A stretch of 64,000 nt of DNA. Source: Variovorax atrisoli 110B. GTDB taxonomy: Bacteria; Pseudomonadota; Gammaproteobacteria; Burkholderiales; Burkholderiaceae_C. Under the pieces are notes generated by a model, which did no database searches, was not told where the DNA came from, and saw only the letters and a list, made by a program, of their open reading frames with translations. Position numbers and translations under genes: made by a program. Location: contig NZ_KB907461.1 of the NCBI RefSeq assembly GCF_000382045.1, positions 1 to 64,000 on the forward strand, given 5' to 3'. Shown piece after piece: positions 7,561-16,544 of this stretch (position 1 is the stretch's first letter; each line of letters opens with the position of its first letter).

Positions 7561-8828
7561 CATCGCCCTGCATCGTCATCGTTGGTGCGGGCCAGGCTGC
7601 GGCGGTCGCCGCCCATGCGCTGCGCGAACACGGCTACCGCGGACGCATCACGATGCTGGGGCGGGAGCCTCACAGGCCGTATGAGCGCCCCCCGTTGTCC
7701 AAGGCCGTGCTGGTGGCGGCCGAGGAGCCGAGCCTCGACGTCCTCGCGCAGGACGCCTGGGCACTTGACGACATCGACCTGCGAAGCAACGCCGATGCGG
7801 TAGCCCTGGATCTCTCGAAGCGGCAGGTTCGCCTTGCCGACGGCCAGGTGCTCTCGTACGACACGTGCCTGATCGCCACGGGCGGCGAGGCCAGCACGCT
7901 GGCGTGCGCACCGGCCGGCCGGCCGCACGTGCACTACGTGCGCACCCTCGACGACGCGCGGCGGTTGCGCGCCGCTCTCCAGAGCAAGCCACGGGTCGCG
8001 ATCCTGGGTGGCGGCTTTCTTGGCCTCGAGATCGCCAGCTCCGCGTTGGCGGCCGGCGCGGCGGTGACCGTGATCGAGCGCGCGACATTCCTGCTCGATC
8101 GGTTTCTTCCGCCGGAAGCGTCTGCGTGGCTCGAATCCGGTCTGCGGCAGGCCGGCGCGCGCCTGCTGCTGGGCACTGCCCTCGAAGGCGTCCACCCTCT
8201 GCCCGACGGCTGCACGCGCCTGTCGACCCATGCCGGTGATCTGGAGGCCGACGAGATCGTCGTTGCCATCGGCCTCTCGCCCAACGACGCACTGGCCCGC
8301 GATGCGGGCCTGGAGATCGCTGCGGGCGGCGGCGTTCTCGTCGACGCGCAGTGCCGCACCAGTGACGAGCACGTGTTCGCGTGCGGCGACTGCACCAGCC
8401 AGCAACGCCCGGGACACGCGGCGCCGACGCGCCTGGAGTCCTGGCAGAACGCCAACGAGCAGGCACGCACCGCCGCGGCCGCCATGCTCGGTGCGCCCGG
8501 CCCGGCACCGGCGGTGCCCTGGTTCTGGACCGACCAGGGCCGACACAACATCCAGATGCTGGGCCTGCCGGGCCCCGGTCTCGCCTACGTGCGCCGCGGC
8601 GATCCGGCCGCCGGCAAGGTGCTGTGGATCGGCCACCGCGGTGGCGTTCCGCTGCACGGCGTGGCCATCAACGCCGGCGCCGATCTGCGCGCCATCCGGC
8701 CCCTCTTCGAGCAGCGGCGGCCGGTGCCGCTCGACGAATTCCAGCGGGATGCCACCGATCTGCGCGCATGGGCCAGGCAGATGCGAGGCGGCGCCCCTTC
8801 CACCGTTCAGCCACCCCTCACAGCCTAA
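7557..8828 (+). CDS. PicB component: FAD-dependent ferredoxin reductase
   Basis: The product has 423 residues and is a BphA4/NagAa-type NAD(P)H:ferredoxin reductase. It opens with a dinucleotide-binding motif (IVIVGAGQAAAVAAHAL, residues about 6-22), followed by RPYERPPLSKAVL, typical for FAD binding in this family. A second Rossmann motif for NAD(P)H (ILGGGFLGLEIASSAL) starts near 145, and VFACGDCTS near 280 contacts the flavin. The C-terminal reductase domain is present. It is translationally coupled to the ferredoxin gene and precedes the oxygenase subunits, so the whole electron chain is in one operon. Confidence 0.9.
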   Translation: MTSPCIVIVGAGQAAAVAAHALREHGYRGRITMLGREPHRPYERPPLSKAVLVAAEEPSLDVLAQDAWALDDIDLRSNADAVALDLSKRQVRLADGQVLSYDTCLIATGGEASTLACAPAGRPHVHYVRTLDDARRLRAALQSKPRVAILGGGFLGLEIASSALAAGAAVTVIERATFLLDRFLPPEASAWLESGLRQAGARLLLGTALEGVHPLPDGCTRLSTHAGDLEADEIVVAIGLSPNDALARDAGLEIAAGGGVLVDAQCRTSDEHVFACGDCTSQQRPGHAAPTRLESWQNANEQARTAAAAMLGAPGPAPAVPWFWTDQGRHNIQMLGLPGPGLAYVRRGDPAAGKVLWIGHRGGVPLHGVAINAGADLRAIRPLFEQRRPVPLDEFQRDATDLRAWARQMRGGAPSTVQPPLTA

Positions 8829-8837
8829 GGAGCTTTC

Positions 8838-10148
8838 ATGTATCAATCGCAGGCGGTCATCGGCATCACGAATGCCCGAAAGAACCCGCCCCTGGAACAG
8901 TGCGTCTGGCCCGCGGACGCGCTCAACAACATTCCGGACTGGGTCTATACCAGCCAGGCCATCTACGACCAGGAGATCGAGCGCATCTTCCGCGGCGATA
9001 CCTGGAACTTCGTCGCACTGGAAGCCGAGATCCCGAACGCCGGCGACTACAAGCGAGGCTACGTCGGCGCCACGGCGGTGGTGATCGTTCGCGCGGAAGA
9101 CAACACGATCTCCGTCTTCGAGAACCGCTGTGCCCACCGCGGCGCCGAGTTCTGCCGCTCCAGCCACGGCAACGCGAAGGAGTTCGTCTGCCCCTACCAC
9201 CAGTGGTCGTACGACCTCAAGGGCAATCTGCAGGGCGTTCCGTTCAAGCGCGGAATCAACAAGGTTGGCGGCATGCCGCCGGACTTCAAGAACGCGGAGC
9301 ACGGTACCCGGCAGCTTCGCGTGGCCACGCGCAACGGCGTGGTGTTCGCCACCTACTCCGACAAGACGCCGCCGCTGGAGGAGTACATGACCAGGGAGAT
9401 CGTCGAGGAGTTCGACGTTCCGTTCTCGGGCAGGAAGCTCAGGATCCTGGGCTACTGCCGCAACGAGCTTCCGTGCAACTGGAAGATGTACCACGAGAAC
9501 CTCAAGGACCCTTACCACGCGACGTTGCTGCACTCGTTTCTCGTGGTGTTCGGCCTTCTGGTGCCCGGCATCAAGTCGATCGTCTTCGCTGACAAGGAAC
9601 ACGGCCGCCACGGCTACATGGCGTCGTCCAAGCCCGACCAGGTCTATGCCACCGTCGCCGCCGACGACAAGGCGGAGATGCGGTCGTTCAGCGACAACCT
9701 CCGGCTGCGCGACGAGCGGTTCCTGGACTACGTGCGCGAGTTCGATTCGCCCTGGTCCGCCAACATGATGACCATGTGGCCGAACCTGATCGTGCAGCGC
9801 CAGATGAACACGATGGGTGTGCGCCAGATCATTCCGAACGGCCCGAACAGCATGGTGATGCAGTGGACCATGTTCGGCTACGAGGACGACACGCCCGAGA
9901 TGACGCGGCACCGCCTTCGGCAGGGCAACCTGATGGGCCCCTCCGGCTTCCTGGGCCTCGAGGACAACGAGGCATTGAAGTTCGTGCAGGAGGGCATCCG
10001 CAATTCGTCCACCGACAACAACGTCGTCAAGCTCGATGCGGGCCACCAGGGAACGGCGCGCAACCTGATTTCGGAGTCGTGCATCCGGTCGCTCTACCAG
10101 TACTACCGGGAAGTCATGGGCATCCGTGTCGCGGAGATGGCAGCATGA
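8838..10148 (+). CDS. PicB component: Rieske non-heme iron oxygenase large subunit
   Basis: The product has 436 residues and is the alpha subunit of a ring-hydroxylating oxygenase, nearest in feel to anthranilate dioxygenase AndAc and salicylate hydroxylases. The Rieske ligands are Cys98-His100 and Cys118-His121. The bridging aspartate and iron ligands are Asp224, His227 and His232 in DPYHATLLH. In the pic pathway it 3-hydroxylates 6-hydroxypicolinate to 3,6-dihydroxypicolinate. AAGGAG stands before the ATG. Its stop overlaps the small subunit start. From the gene alone it could be called an anthranilate-type dioxygenase; the surrounding picC, picD, picE and picF genes argue for a pyridine substrate. 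Confidence 0.88.
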   Translation: MYQSQAVIGITNARKNPPLEQCVWPADALNNIPDWVYTSQAIYDQEIERIFRGDTWNFVALEAEIPNAGDYKRGYVGATAVVIVRAEDNTISVFENRCAHRGAEFCRSSHGNAKEFVCPYHQWSYDLKGNLQGVPFKRGINKVGGMPPDFKNAEHGTRQLRVATRNGVVFATYSDKTPPLEEYMTREIVEEFDVPFSGRKLRILGYCRNELPCNWKMYHENLKDPYHATLLHSFLVVFGLLVPGIKSIVFADKEHGRHGYMASSKPDQVYATVAADDKAEMRSFSDNLRLRDERFLDYVREFDSPWSANMMTMWPNLIVQRQMNTMGVRQIIPNGPNSMVMQWTMFGYEDDTPEMTRHRLRQGNLMGPSGFLGLEDNEALKFVQEGIRNSSTDNNVVKLDAGHQGTARNLISESCIRSLYQYYREVMGIRVAEMAA

Positions 10149-10660
10149 AAGAACGGCTCGCCTACGCCAGGTCCACGATCTCGCCGCGCCGCGCTGCGGA
10201 GCTGCGCGCGGAGGTCGACTGCTTCCACGTCGAGTACTGCGCCGCCCTCGATGCCAACGACATCGAGCGCTGGCCCGAGTTCTTCAGCAAGGAGGCGACG
10301 TACCGGATCACCTCGCGCCAGAACGCGCTGCTGGACATGCCTGTGGGCCTCGTCTACTGCGAGGGCCTGGACATGATCACCGACCGCGCGCTCGCGGTAG
10401 CCCATTCGCAGATGTTCGCGCCACGGCACATGCTGCATGTGCTGGGAATCACGCGTGTGCTGCAAGAGACGGACGACACGATCAGCTCGCAGACACCCTT
10501 CATCCTGATGCAGACCCTGGTCGAGGGGCCTTCCACCGTGCATCTCGCGGGCATCTATCACGACCGCTTCGTGCGCGACGGCGGACGGCTGCTCATTGCC
10601 AGCCGCGAAGTGGTGCACGACACCGAAATTCTCGACACGGCCCTGGCGTACCCGGCCTGA
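10145..10660 (+). CDS. PicB component: oxygenase small (beta) subunit
   Basis: The product has 171 residues and is a ring-hydroxylating dioxygenase beta subunit with an NTF2-like fold. It has no cofactor and stabilises the alpha subunit in an alpha3beta3 complex. Recognisable family stretches are ALDANDIERWPEFFSKEATY near residue 35 and LIASREVVHDTEIL at the C-terminus. The ATG at 10145 overlaps the TGA of the large subunit gene, so both are made in step. Length is normal. Confidence 0.88.
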   Translation: MKERLAYARSTISPRRAAELRAEVDCFHVEYCAALDANDIERWPEFFSKEATYRITSRQNALLDMPVGLVYCEGLDMITDRALAVAHSQMFAPRHMLHVLGITRVLQETDDTISSQTPFILMQTLVEGPSTVHLAGIYHDRFVRDGGRLLIASREVVHDTEILDTALAYPA

Positions 10661-10677
10661 ATCCATTGAGGACCCCA

Positions 10678-11673
10678 ATGAATCCAACCCCCAAGATCGC
10701 GCTCGAAGAGCACTTCAGCGCTCCCGGCTTCGACGCCTACTCAGCGAAGTACACGCGCGCACTGCCGGCCGACTTCGTGGCCCGGCTCGATGCCAGGCTC
10801 AGCGACTTCGACGACCAGCGCTTGGCCGAGATGGACGCCGGCAACATCGAGTACGCCGTGCTGTCGCAGACGATGCCCGGCGTACAGGCCGAGACGGACG
10901 GCGCCGCCGCGGTGCGGCGCGCACGCGAGAACAACGAATTTCTCGCCGAGCGCGTGGCACGCCATCCGCAGCGCTTCGGCGCCTTCGCACACGTCGCGCT
11001 CCAGGACCCGGCGGCCGCAGCGCGTGAACTCGAGCGCACCGTGGTCGAGTGCGGCTTCAAGGGCGCGCTGATCAACGGCCACACCCTGGGCCGCTACTAC
11101 GAGGACAGCGAGTTCGACGTGTTCTGGGAGCGCGCGGAGGCACTCGGCGTGCCCATCTATCTGCACCCCAACGCGTTCAGCCAGCCGCCGGCATTGCTGG
11201 AGGGCATGCCGGTCCTCCAGGGGGCTACCTGGGGCTGGGGCGTGGAGACGGCAGGGCACGCACTGCGCCTGCTGTTCGGCGGCGTGTTCGACCGCTTCCC
11301 GCGGCTGACCCTGCTGCTGGGCCACATGGGAGAGGCCCTGCCGTATCAACGCTGGCGCATCGACAGCCGCTTCGCCGCGTACCCCTCGGGCATCAAGCTG
11401 GCGCGCAGGCCCAGCGAGTACATCGGCAGCAACATCCTGATCACGACGTCCGGCGTGTGCTCCGCGCCGGCACTGCTGGGCGCCATCGGCGAGCTCGGCG
11501 CCCATGCCGTTCTCTTCTCCGTGGACTACCCCTACGAGTCCACCGCCGAGGCCTGCGAATTCATAGAGCAGGCGCCGCTCGACGCGCGCACCCGCGAGCT
11601 GGTGTGCCACGGCAATGCCCGCCGGCTCTTCAAGCTCGGCAGCCCGCAGGACCTCGCGCTCCTGCAGATCTGA
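10678..11673 (+). CDS. picC: 3,6-dihydroxypicolinate decarboxylase PicC (amidohydrolase 2 family)
   Basis: The product has 331 residues and is a metal-dependent non-oxidative decarboxylase of the ACMSD / gamma-resorcylate decarboxylase family. It converts 3,6-dihydroxypicolinate to 2,5-dihydroxypyridine. Metal and catalytic positions are Glu10-Glu11-His12 in IALEEHF, His163 in IYLHPNAF, His216 in LLGHMGE, and the Asp of FSVDYPYES near 283. His163 and His216 are the residues I recall as essential in PicC of A. faecalis JQ135. I start at ATG 10678, which has TTGAGGA upstream; an open frame back to 10126 overlaps the beta subunit gene and is not coding. Six amidohydrolase-type paralogues exist in such genomes, but the context fixes this one. 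Confidence 0.9.
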   Translation: MNPTPKIALEEHFSAPGFDAYSAKYTRALPADFVARLDARLSDFDDQRLAEMDAGNIEYAVLSQTMPGVQAETDGAAAVRRARENNEFLAERVARHPQRFGAFAHVALQDPAAAARELERTVVECGFKGALINGHTLGRYYEDSEFDVFWERAEALGVPIYLHPNAFSQPPALLEGMPVLQGATWGWGVETAGHALRLLFGGVFDRFPRLTLLLGHMGEALPYQRWRIDSRFAAYPSGIKLARRPSEYIGSNILITTSGVCSAPALLGAIGELGAHAVLFSVDYPYESTAEACEFIEQAPLDARTRELVCHGNARRLFKLGSPQDLALLQI

Positions 11674-11696
11674 CACTTTCAAACAGAGGACGAAAC

Positions 11697-12740
11697 ATGC
11701 CAGTCAGCGATTATCAAATGGTCAAGGCCTGGGACGAGGTTCTGAAGCTCAGCAAGGTGGAGCGCGGACAGAAGGTCTCGATCCTGTGCGGTCCCCATAC
11801 CCATCCGCAGACGCTGCAGACCGCGACGATCGCGGCGCAGGCCGCGGGCGCGGTCGTCACCCGGATCGAGCTGCAGCCCATCAACGCGGAGAAGGCCCCC
11901 AGCCGCGACCTGATGAACTACCTGGGGGAGACGCCCCTCACCAACAACCCGGTCGCGCTCGCGGCCATGAAGAACAGCGACATCGTGCTGGACCTGATGC
12001 TGCTGCTGTTCTCGCCCGAACAGATGGAGATCCTCGAGTCGGGGACCAAGATCCTCCTGGCCGTCGAGCCGCCCGAGGTGCTGGTGCGGGCGGTGCCCAC
12101 CGAGGCCGATCGCGAGCGCGTGCTCGCCGCATCGAAGCTGCTCAAGGCCGCCAGGAAGATGCACGTGACCTCGCCGGCCGGTACCGACGTGACTTTCAAG
12201 CTCGGCGACTACCCGACCATCTCCGAGTACGGCTTCTGCGAGGAGCCCGGGCGCTGGGACCACTGGCCCAGCGGCTTCCTCTTCACCTTCGCCAACGAGG
12301 GCGGCAGCGACGGCACCATCGTGATCGACCGCGGCGACATCCTGCTGCCACAGAAGAACTACGTCTCGGACAAGATCACCATGCAGCTGCGCGAAGGCTT
12401 CGTGCGCAGCATCGAGGGCGACATCGACGCCGCCCTGCTGCGCGAGTTCATGGAGGCCTACAAGGACCCCGAGGCCTACGCCATCGCGCACATCGGCTGG
12501 GGGATGCAGCCGCGCTGCTACTGGCACACGCTGTCGCTGGTGGACCGCGAAGCCACGTCCGGGCAGGACGCGCGCGCGTTCGAAGGCAACTTCCTGTTTT
12601 CGCTGGGCCCCAACAACGAGGCCGGAGGGCCTCGCACCACGCCTTGCCACCTGGACATTCCCTTGCGCAACTGCACGGTGAAGCTCGACGACGTCGTCGT
12701 GGTTCGCGACGGCAAGGTCATCGACGAGGCCTTCCGATGA
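11697..12740 (+). CDS. picD: 2,5-dihydroxypyridine 5,6-dioxygenase PicD/NicX
   Basis: The product has 347 residues and belongs to the NicX family, which shares the fold of M29 aminopeptidases but is an Fe(II) ring-cleaving dioxygenase. It turns 2,5-dihydroxypyridine into N-formylmaleamate. Long stretches match NicX of P. putida as I remember it, including ILLAVEPPEVL, EPGRWDHWPSGFLFT and TPCHLDIPLRNC. His265, His318 and Asp320 sit exactly at the NicX iron-ligand numbers. The ATG follows AGAGGA. The stop overlaps picF. Automatic annotation often calls such proteins leucyl aminopeptidase, which would be wrong here. Confidence 0.92.
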   Translation: MPVSDYQMVKAWDEVLKLSKVERGQKVSILCGPHTHPQTLQTATIAAQAAGAVVTRIELQPINAEKAPSRDLMNYLGETPLTNNPVALAAMKNSDIVLDLMLLLFSPEQMEILESGTKILLAVEPPEVLVRAVPTEADRERVLAASKLLKAARKMHVTSPAGTDVTFKLGDYPTISEYGFCEEPGRWDHWPSGFLFTFANEGGSDGTIVIDRGDILLPQKNYVSDKITMQLREGFVRSIEGDIDAALLREFMEAYKDPEAYAIAHIGWGMQPRCYWHTLSLVDREATSGQDARAFEGNFLFSLGPNNEAGGPRTTPCHLDIPLRNCTVKLDDVVVVRDGKVIDEAFR

Positions 12741-13381
12741 GCGCCGATCCGGAGATCTACCAGAAGCAGGGCTTCGGCAATGCCGTCGCGCCGAAGGCGC
12801 CGTACGGCCTGCTGATCATCGACTTCGTCAACGGATTCGCCGACCCGCTCACGTTCGGCGGCGGCAACATCGAGCCGGCCATCGAATGCACTCGGGGCCT
12901 GCTGGCCGCCGCGCGCGAGCGCGGATGGCCCATCGTCCACACGCGGGTCGTGTACCAGGACGACGGCGCCGACGCCAACATCTTCGCGCTCAAGGTGCCG
13001 CCCATCCTGGCCCTGCGCGAGGACGCGCCGCAAAGCCAGATCGTCGCGCAGCTGCAGCCGCGCAGCGGCGAGCTGGTGCTGCGCAAGATCCATCCGTCGG
13101 CCTTCTTCGGCACCTCGCTGGCGTCCTGGTTGTCGCAGCGCGGCGTGCAGACGCTGCTGATCGCGGGATGCACCACCAGCGGGTGCGTCCGCGCCAGCGT
13201 GGTCGATGCCATGTGCCACGGCTTTCGCCCCCTGGTCGTCACGGACTGCGTGGGCGACCGGTCGCTGCAGGCGCACGAAGCCAACCTCTTTGACATGGAC
13301 CAGAAGTACGCGACCCTGATGCCGCGCGACGCCGCACTGCAGGCGACCGAGGCAGCGCGGCCGCAGGGCATCCCGGCCTGA
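12737..13381 (+). CDS. picF: maleamate amidohydrolase PicF/NicF (isochorismatase family)
   Basis: The product has 214 residues and is a cysteine hydrolase of the isochorismatase fold. It converts maleamate to maleate and ammonia. The triad is Asp29 (LLIIDFVNGF), Lys117 (LRKIHPSAF) and Cys150 (TTSGCVRAS), the same numbers I recall for NicF. A YQKQGFGN N-terminus is also shared with NicF. It overlaps picD by four bases (ATGA). Maleate would still need PicG/NicE isomerase to become fumarate, and that gene is not in the window. Confidence 0.92.
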   Translation: MSADPEIYQKQGFGNAVAPKAPYGLLIIDFVNGFADPLTFGGGNIEPAIECTRGLLAAARERGWPIVHTRVVYQDDGADANIFALKVPPILALREDAPQSQIVAQLQPRSGELVLRKIHPSAFFGTSLASWLSQRGVQTLLIAGCTTSGCVRASVVDAMCHGFRPLVVTDCVGDRSLQAHEANLFDMDQKYATLMPRDAALQATEAARPQGIPA

Positions 13382-13470
13382 AGCCAGGCCGCGCCCAAGA
13401 CTCCCGACCCACCTCTCGTCAAAACCCCGGGGCGAATGCCCGCCAGCGACCCCACTACCTGGAGAAGAAG

Positions 13471-14649
13471 ATGACCCTCAAACTCGTTGCCGCGCTCGCG
13501 GTCTCACTCGCGACGCTCGCGCTGCAAAGCCGCGCCGACGTCATCAAGGTGGGTGTGATCGCACCCATGTCCGGACCTTTTTCCGCAGTGGGGCAGACCT
13601 GGGAAGGAGCGACCAAGGCCTACCAGAAGCTCAACGGCACCACTGCGGGCGGGCACACGATCGAAGTCATCTACCGCGACCTGCCGGACATCAATCCCGC
13701 GCAGGCCAAGGCATTGGCCCAGGAGCTCATCATCAAGGAAGGGGCACAGTACATCGCCGGCCTGTACTTCACGCCCGATACGCTGGCTGTCGCCGCGCTC
13801 GCGCAGGAGGCGAAGGTGCCCGTCGTGATCTTCAATGCGTCGACCTCGTCGCTCCTCGAGAAGTCCGACTACCTGCTGCGCACCTCCTACACGCTGCCGC
13901 AGATGGCCGTGCCGGTGGCCAAGTACGCGCTCGAGAAGAACGTGAAGAACGTTGTGTCGCTGGTCAGCGACTTCGGCCCCGGCCTCGACGCCGAGAAGGC
14001 CTTCAACACCGCTTTCGTCGCTGGAGGCGGCAAGCTGCTCGAGGCCATTCGTGCGCCGCTGAAGACGACGGACTTCGGCCCCCTGATGCAGCGCGTGAAG
14101 GCGCTCAAGCCCGACGCGCTCTACGTCTTCGGCCCCGGAGGGCCGGCCACCTACGCAATGATCAAGGCCTACAACGAAGCGGGGTTGAGGGCCTCAGGCG
14201 TGCGCTTCCTGGGCACGGGCGAAACGGATGAAGACCAGCTGCGCGCGATCGGCCCCGAGCTGCTGGGCATAGAGACCGGCATGTTCTATTCGGCGACGCA
14301 CAACTCGCCGCTGAACAATGCTGCCGTCAAGGCGTTGGCAGAGGTGGCCCCCAAGGCCATCCCGACCGTCCAGCTCGCGAATGCGTACGACGGCCTGCAT
14401 GTGATCTATCACATGGTCAAGGCGACGGACGGCAAGCGCGACGGGCCCAAGGCCCTTGCCGCCGCCAAGGGCTTCTCTTGGGAGAGCCCGCGCGGCCCGG
14501 TGAAGATCGACCCCACCTCCCGCGAGTTCGTGCAGAACGTCTACATGCGGGTGGTCGAGAAGGATTCCTCGGGACGCTTCGTCAATCGAGAGTTCCGGAC
14601 CTTCGAGATGCAGCCCGACTACGGACGCATCCAGGGCACGGCCAAGTAA
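13471..14649 (+). CDS. ABC transporter periplasmic substrate-binding protein (LivK type)
   Basis: The product has 392 residues, with an N-terminal signal peptide of about 23 residues (LVAALAVSLATLALQSRADV). It has the two-lobe type I periplasmic-binding fold used for branched-chain amino acids, and often for aromatic acids in betaproteobacteria. IKVGVIAPMSGPFSAVGQTW is the usual first strand. It begins 89 bases after picF on the same strand and is followed directly by two permeases and two ATPases. I infer that it captures picolinate or a related pyridine carboxylate. The sequence alone does not prove the ligand. Confidence 0.85.
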   Translation: MTLKLVAALAVSLATLALQSRADVIKVGVIAPMSGPFSAVGQTWEGATKAYQKLNGTTAGGHTIEVIYRDLPDINPAQAKALAQELIIKEGAQYIAGLYFTPDTLAVAALAQEAKVPVVIFNASTSSLLEKSDYLLRTSYTLPQMAVPVAKYALEKNVKNVVSLVSDFGPGLDAEKAFNTAFVAGGGKLLEAIRAPLKTTDFGPLMQRVKALKPDALYVFGPGGPATYAMIKAYNEAGLRASGVRFLGTGETDEDQLRAIGPELLGIETGMFYSATHNSPLNNAAVKALAEVAPKAIPTVQLANAYDGLHVIYHMVKATDGKRDGPKALAAAKGFSWESPRGPVKIDPTSREFVQNVYMRVVEKDSSGRFVNREFRTFEMQPDYGRIQGTAK

Positions 14650-14664
14650 CGCAGAGACTGCAGC

Positions 14665-15534
14665 ATGTCTTTCGCGCTTCTCAGCAGCATCCTGATCGAC
14701 GGCGTGACGTACGCCATGATCCTGTTCATGATCACCGTGGGCCTGTCGATGACGATGGGCTTGATGCGTGTGGTGAACCTGGCCCATGGCGCCTTCGCGA
14801 TGCTCGGCGGCTTTCTTGCAGCGAGCATTCCACAGCGCCTTGGCGTGCCCATCGGGCTGGGCTTCGTGATGGCGATCGCCCTGGTGGCCCTTTTGGCCGT
14901 GATCTTCGAGCGCACCCTGCTGCGCCGCTTCTACCGCCGCGACGATCTCGACCAGATGCTGGTGACGATCGGGCTGATGTTCGTCGCGACCGCAGCGGTC
15001 AACCTGATGTTCGGATCGTCGGTGACCTCCGTCGCGCTTCCCGAGGCATTCAGCGGCTCGGTGGACCTGGGCTTTCGCTCCATTCCCCGGCACCGGCTCA
15101 TCGTCGTCGCCTGTGGGCTGCTGGTCGTCGCCGTCCTGTGGCTCGCCGTGGACCGGTCGTCCTTCGGCATCCGGGTGCGCGCCGCGGTCGACAACGCGCC
15201 GATCGCCCGGGCCATCGGCATCGACACGACGAAGATTTACGCAGCCACCTTCGCGATCGGTGCGGCGCTCGCGGCGCTGGGCGGCATTGCCGGGGCCGAG
15301 ATGCTGCCGATGGAGCCGACCTACGCCTCCAAGTACCTGGTGATCCTCCTGGCCGTCGTGGCCGTCGGAGGAAACGGAAATCTGTTTGGCTCTTTCTTCG
15401 CAGCGTTGCTGCTTGGCATCGTGGAGACCTCGATGAAATACATGGTTCCGCAGCTCGCATCGGCTGCCTTCTTCCTGACGATGATCGTCGTCCTGCTGTT
15501 CCGGCCCCAGGGGCTCTTCGGGAGGCAGGCATGA
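14665..15534 (+). CDS. ABC transporter permease (LivH type)
   Basis: The product has 289 residues, mostly hydrophobic, with about eight predicted membrane segments and the LivH signature around GLMRVVNLAHGAFAMLGGFL. It forms half of the inner-membrane channel with the next gene. It starts 15 bases after the binding-protein gene, and its TGA overlaps the next ATG. Confidence 0.88.
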   Translation: MSFALLSSILIDGVTYAMILFMITVGLSMTMGLMRVVNLAHGAFAMLGGFLAASIPQRLGVPIGLGFVMAIALVALLAVIFERTLLRRFYRRDDLDQMLVTIGLMFVATAAVNLMFGSSVTSVALPEAFSGSVDLGFRSIPRHRLIVVACGLLVVAVLWLAVDRSSFGIRVRAAVDNAPIARAIGIDTTKIYAATFAIGAALAALGGIAGAEMLPMEPTYASKYLVILLAVVAVGGNGNLFGSFFAALLLGIVETSMKYMVPQLASAAFFLTMIVVLLFRPQGLFGRQA

Positions 15535-16544
15535 GCGCGGTGATTCCGCCCATGGCGATGGCTGCGCCGCCCCGCGCCCGCCCGTGGAAGCAGTTGCGCA
15601 CCGAGATCGTCCTGACGCTGGCGGGGCTGCTGGCCTTCGCGCTGTTCCCGCAGGACCTCGGGTTGCTGACCAATATGGCGACGATGTCCATCTTCGCGCT
15701 GTCGCTGAGCCTGGTGTTAGGACAGGCGGGCATCGCGACCCTGGGCCAGGCCGCGCTGTACGGCGCCGGTGCCTACGTCGCGGGCTGGACCGCGCTCTAC
15801 CTGACGGCCGATCCGATCGCCGGGCTGCTGCTCGGCGGCCTGGGCGGAGGGTTGATCGCGCTGCTCAGCGGCGCGGTCATGCTGCGCTCGACCAAGCTCA
15901 CGCTGGTCATGCTGACGATCGCGGTGGCGCAGTTGCTGCTCGAACTCGCCAACTGGGCCCGATGGCTCACCGGCGGCGACGACGGACTCGCCGGCTTCGA
16001 GGTCGCTCCGCTGTTCGGCATCTGGGAGTTCAACTTCATGGGCCACACCGGCTACTTCTACGCGCTGGGCGCGCTGGTGCTGGTGTACTTCCTCGTGCGC
16101 AACCTGGTCGAGTCGCCCTTCGGCCTGACGGCCAGGGCGATCCGGCAGGACCCGGGCCGCGTCCAGGCTCTGGGCGGGCGCGTGTACCTGCACCTGCTGG
16201 CCGTCTACATTATCGGCGGCGTAGTCGCGGGCCTGGCTGGCGCATTGACCGCGCAGACCAGCAAGGTGGCCAATCTCTTCATGCTGGACTTCACGACATC
16301 TGCGGGCGTCGTGGTCATGATCGTCCTGGGCGGCACGCGTCGCCTGTCGGGCGCGGTGCTCGGCACCGTCGCGTACATGACCATCCACCACATCGCATCG
16401 ACATTGAATCCGTACCACTGGCTCTTCGTGATCGGCTCGATGCTGATCTTCGTGCTCATCGTCCTGCCCGAAGGCCTGATCGGACTCGTGGACCGGGCCG
16501 CGGCGTACGCCATGCGCCTGCGCGGCAACGGAGGAGCACGATGA
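15531..16544 (+). CDS. ABC transporter permease (LivM type)
   Basis: The product has 337 residues and is strongly hydrophobic. The LivM signature (LSLVLGQAGIATLGQAALYGAGAY region) is near residue 60. It pairs with the LivH-type permease. The start ATG overlaps the previous stop, and its own stop overlaps the first ATPase start, so all are translationally coupled. Confidence 0.88.
   Translation: MSAVIPPMAMAAPPRARPWKQLRTEIVLTLAGLLAFALFPQDLGLLTNMATMSIFALSLSLVLGQAGIATLGQAALYGAGAYVAGWTALYLTADPIAGLLLGGLGGGLIALLSGAVMLRSTKLTLVMLTIAVAQLLLELANWARWLTGGDDGLAGFEVAPLFGIWEFNFMGHTGYFYALGALVLVYFLVRNLVESPFGLTARAIRQDPGRVQALGGRVYLHLLAVYIIGGVVAGLAGALTAQTSKVANLFMLDFTTSAGVVVMIVLGGTRRLSGAVLGTVAYMTIHHIASTLNPYHWLFVIGSMLIFVLIVLPEGLIGLVDRAAAYAMRLRGNGGAR

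Noticed and set aside
7533..10046. 837-codon minus-strand frame across the picB genes
   Set aside because: Antisense shadow of the reductase and oxygenase genes with no family match.
8838..10660. Call as anthranilate 1,2-dioxygenase
   Set aside because: The oxygenase subunits resemble AndAc/AndAd, but the neighbours are all picolinate/2,5-dihydroxypyridine enzymes and no catechol pathway genes are present.
11697..12740. Call as a leucyl aminopeptidase (M29)
   Set aside because: The fold is shared, but His265, His318, Asp320 and long matching stretches identify the NicX/PicD dioxygenase.
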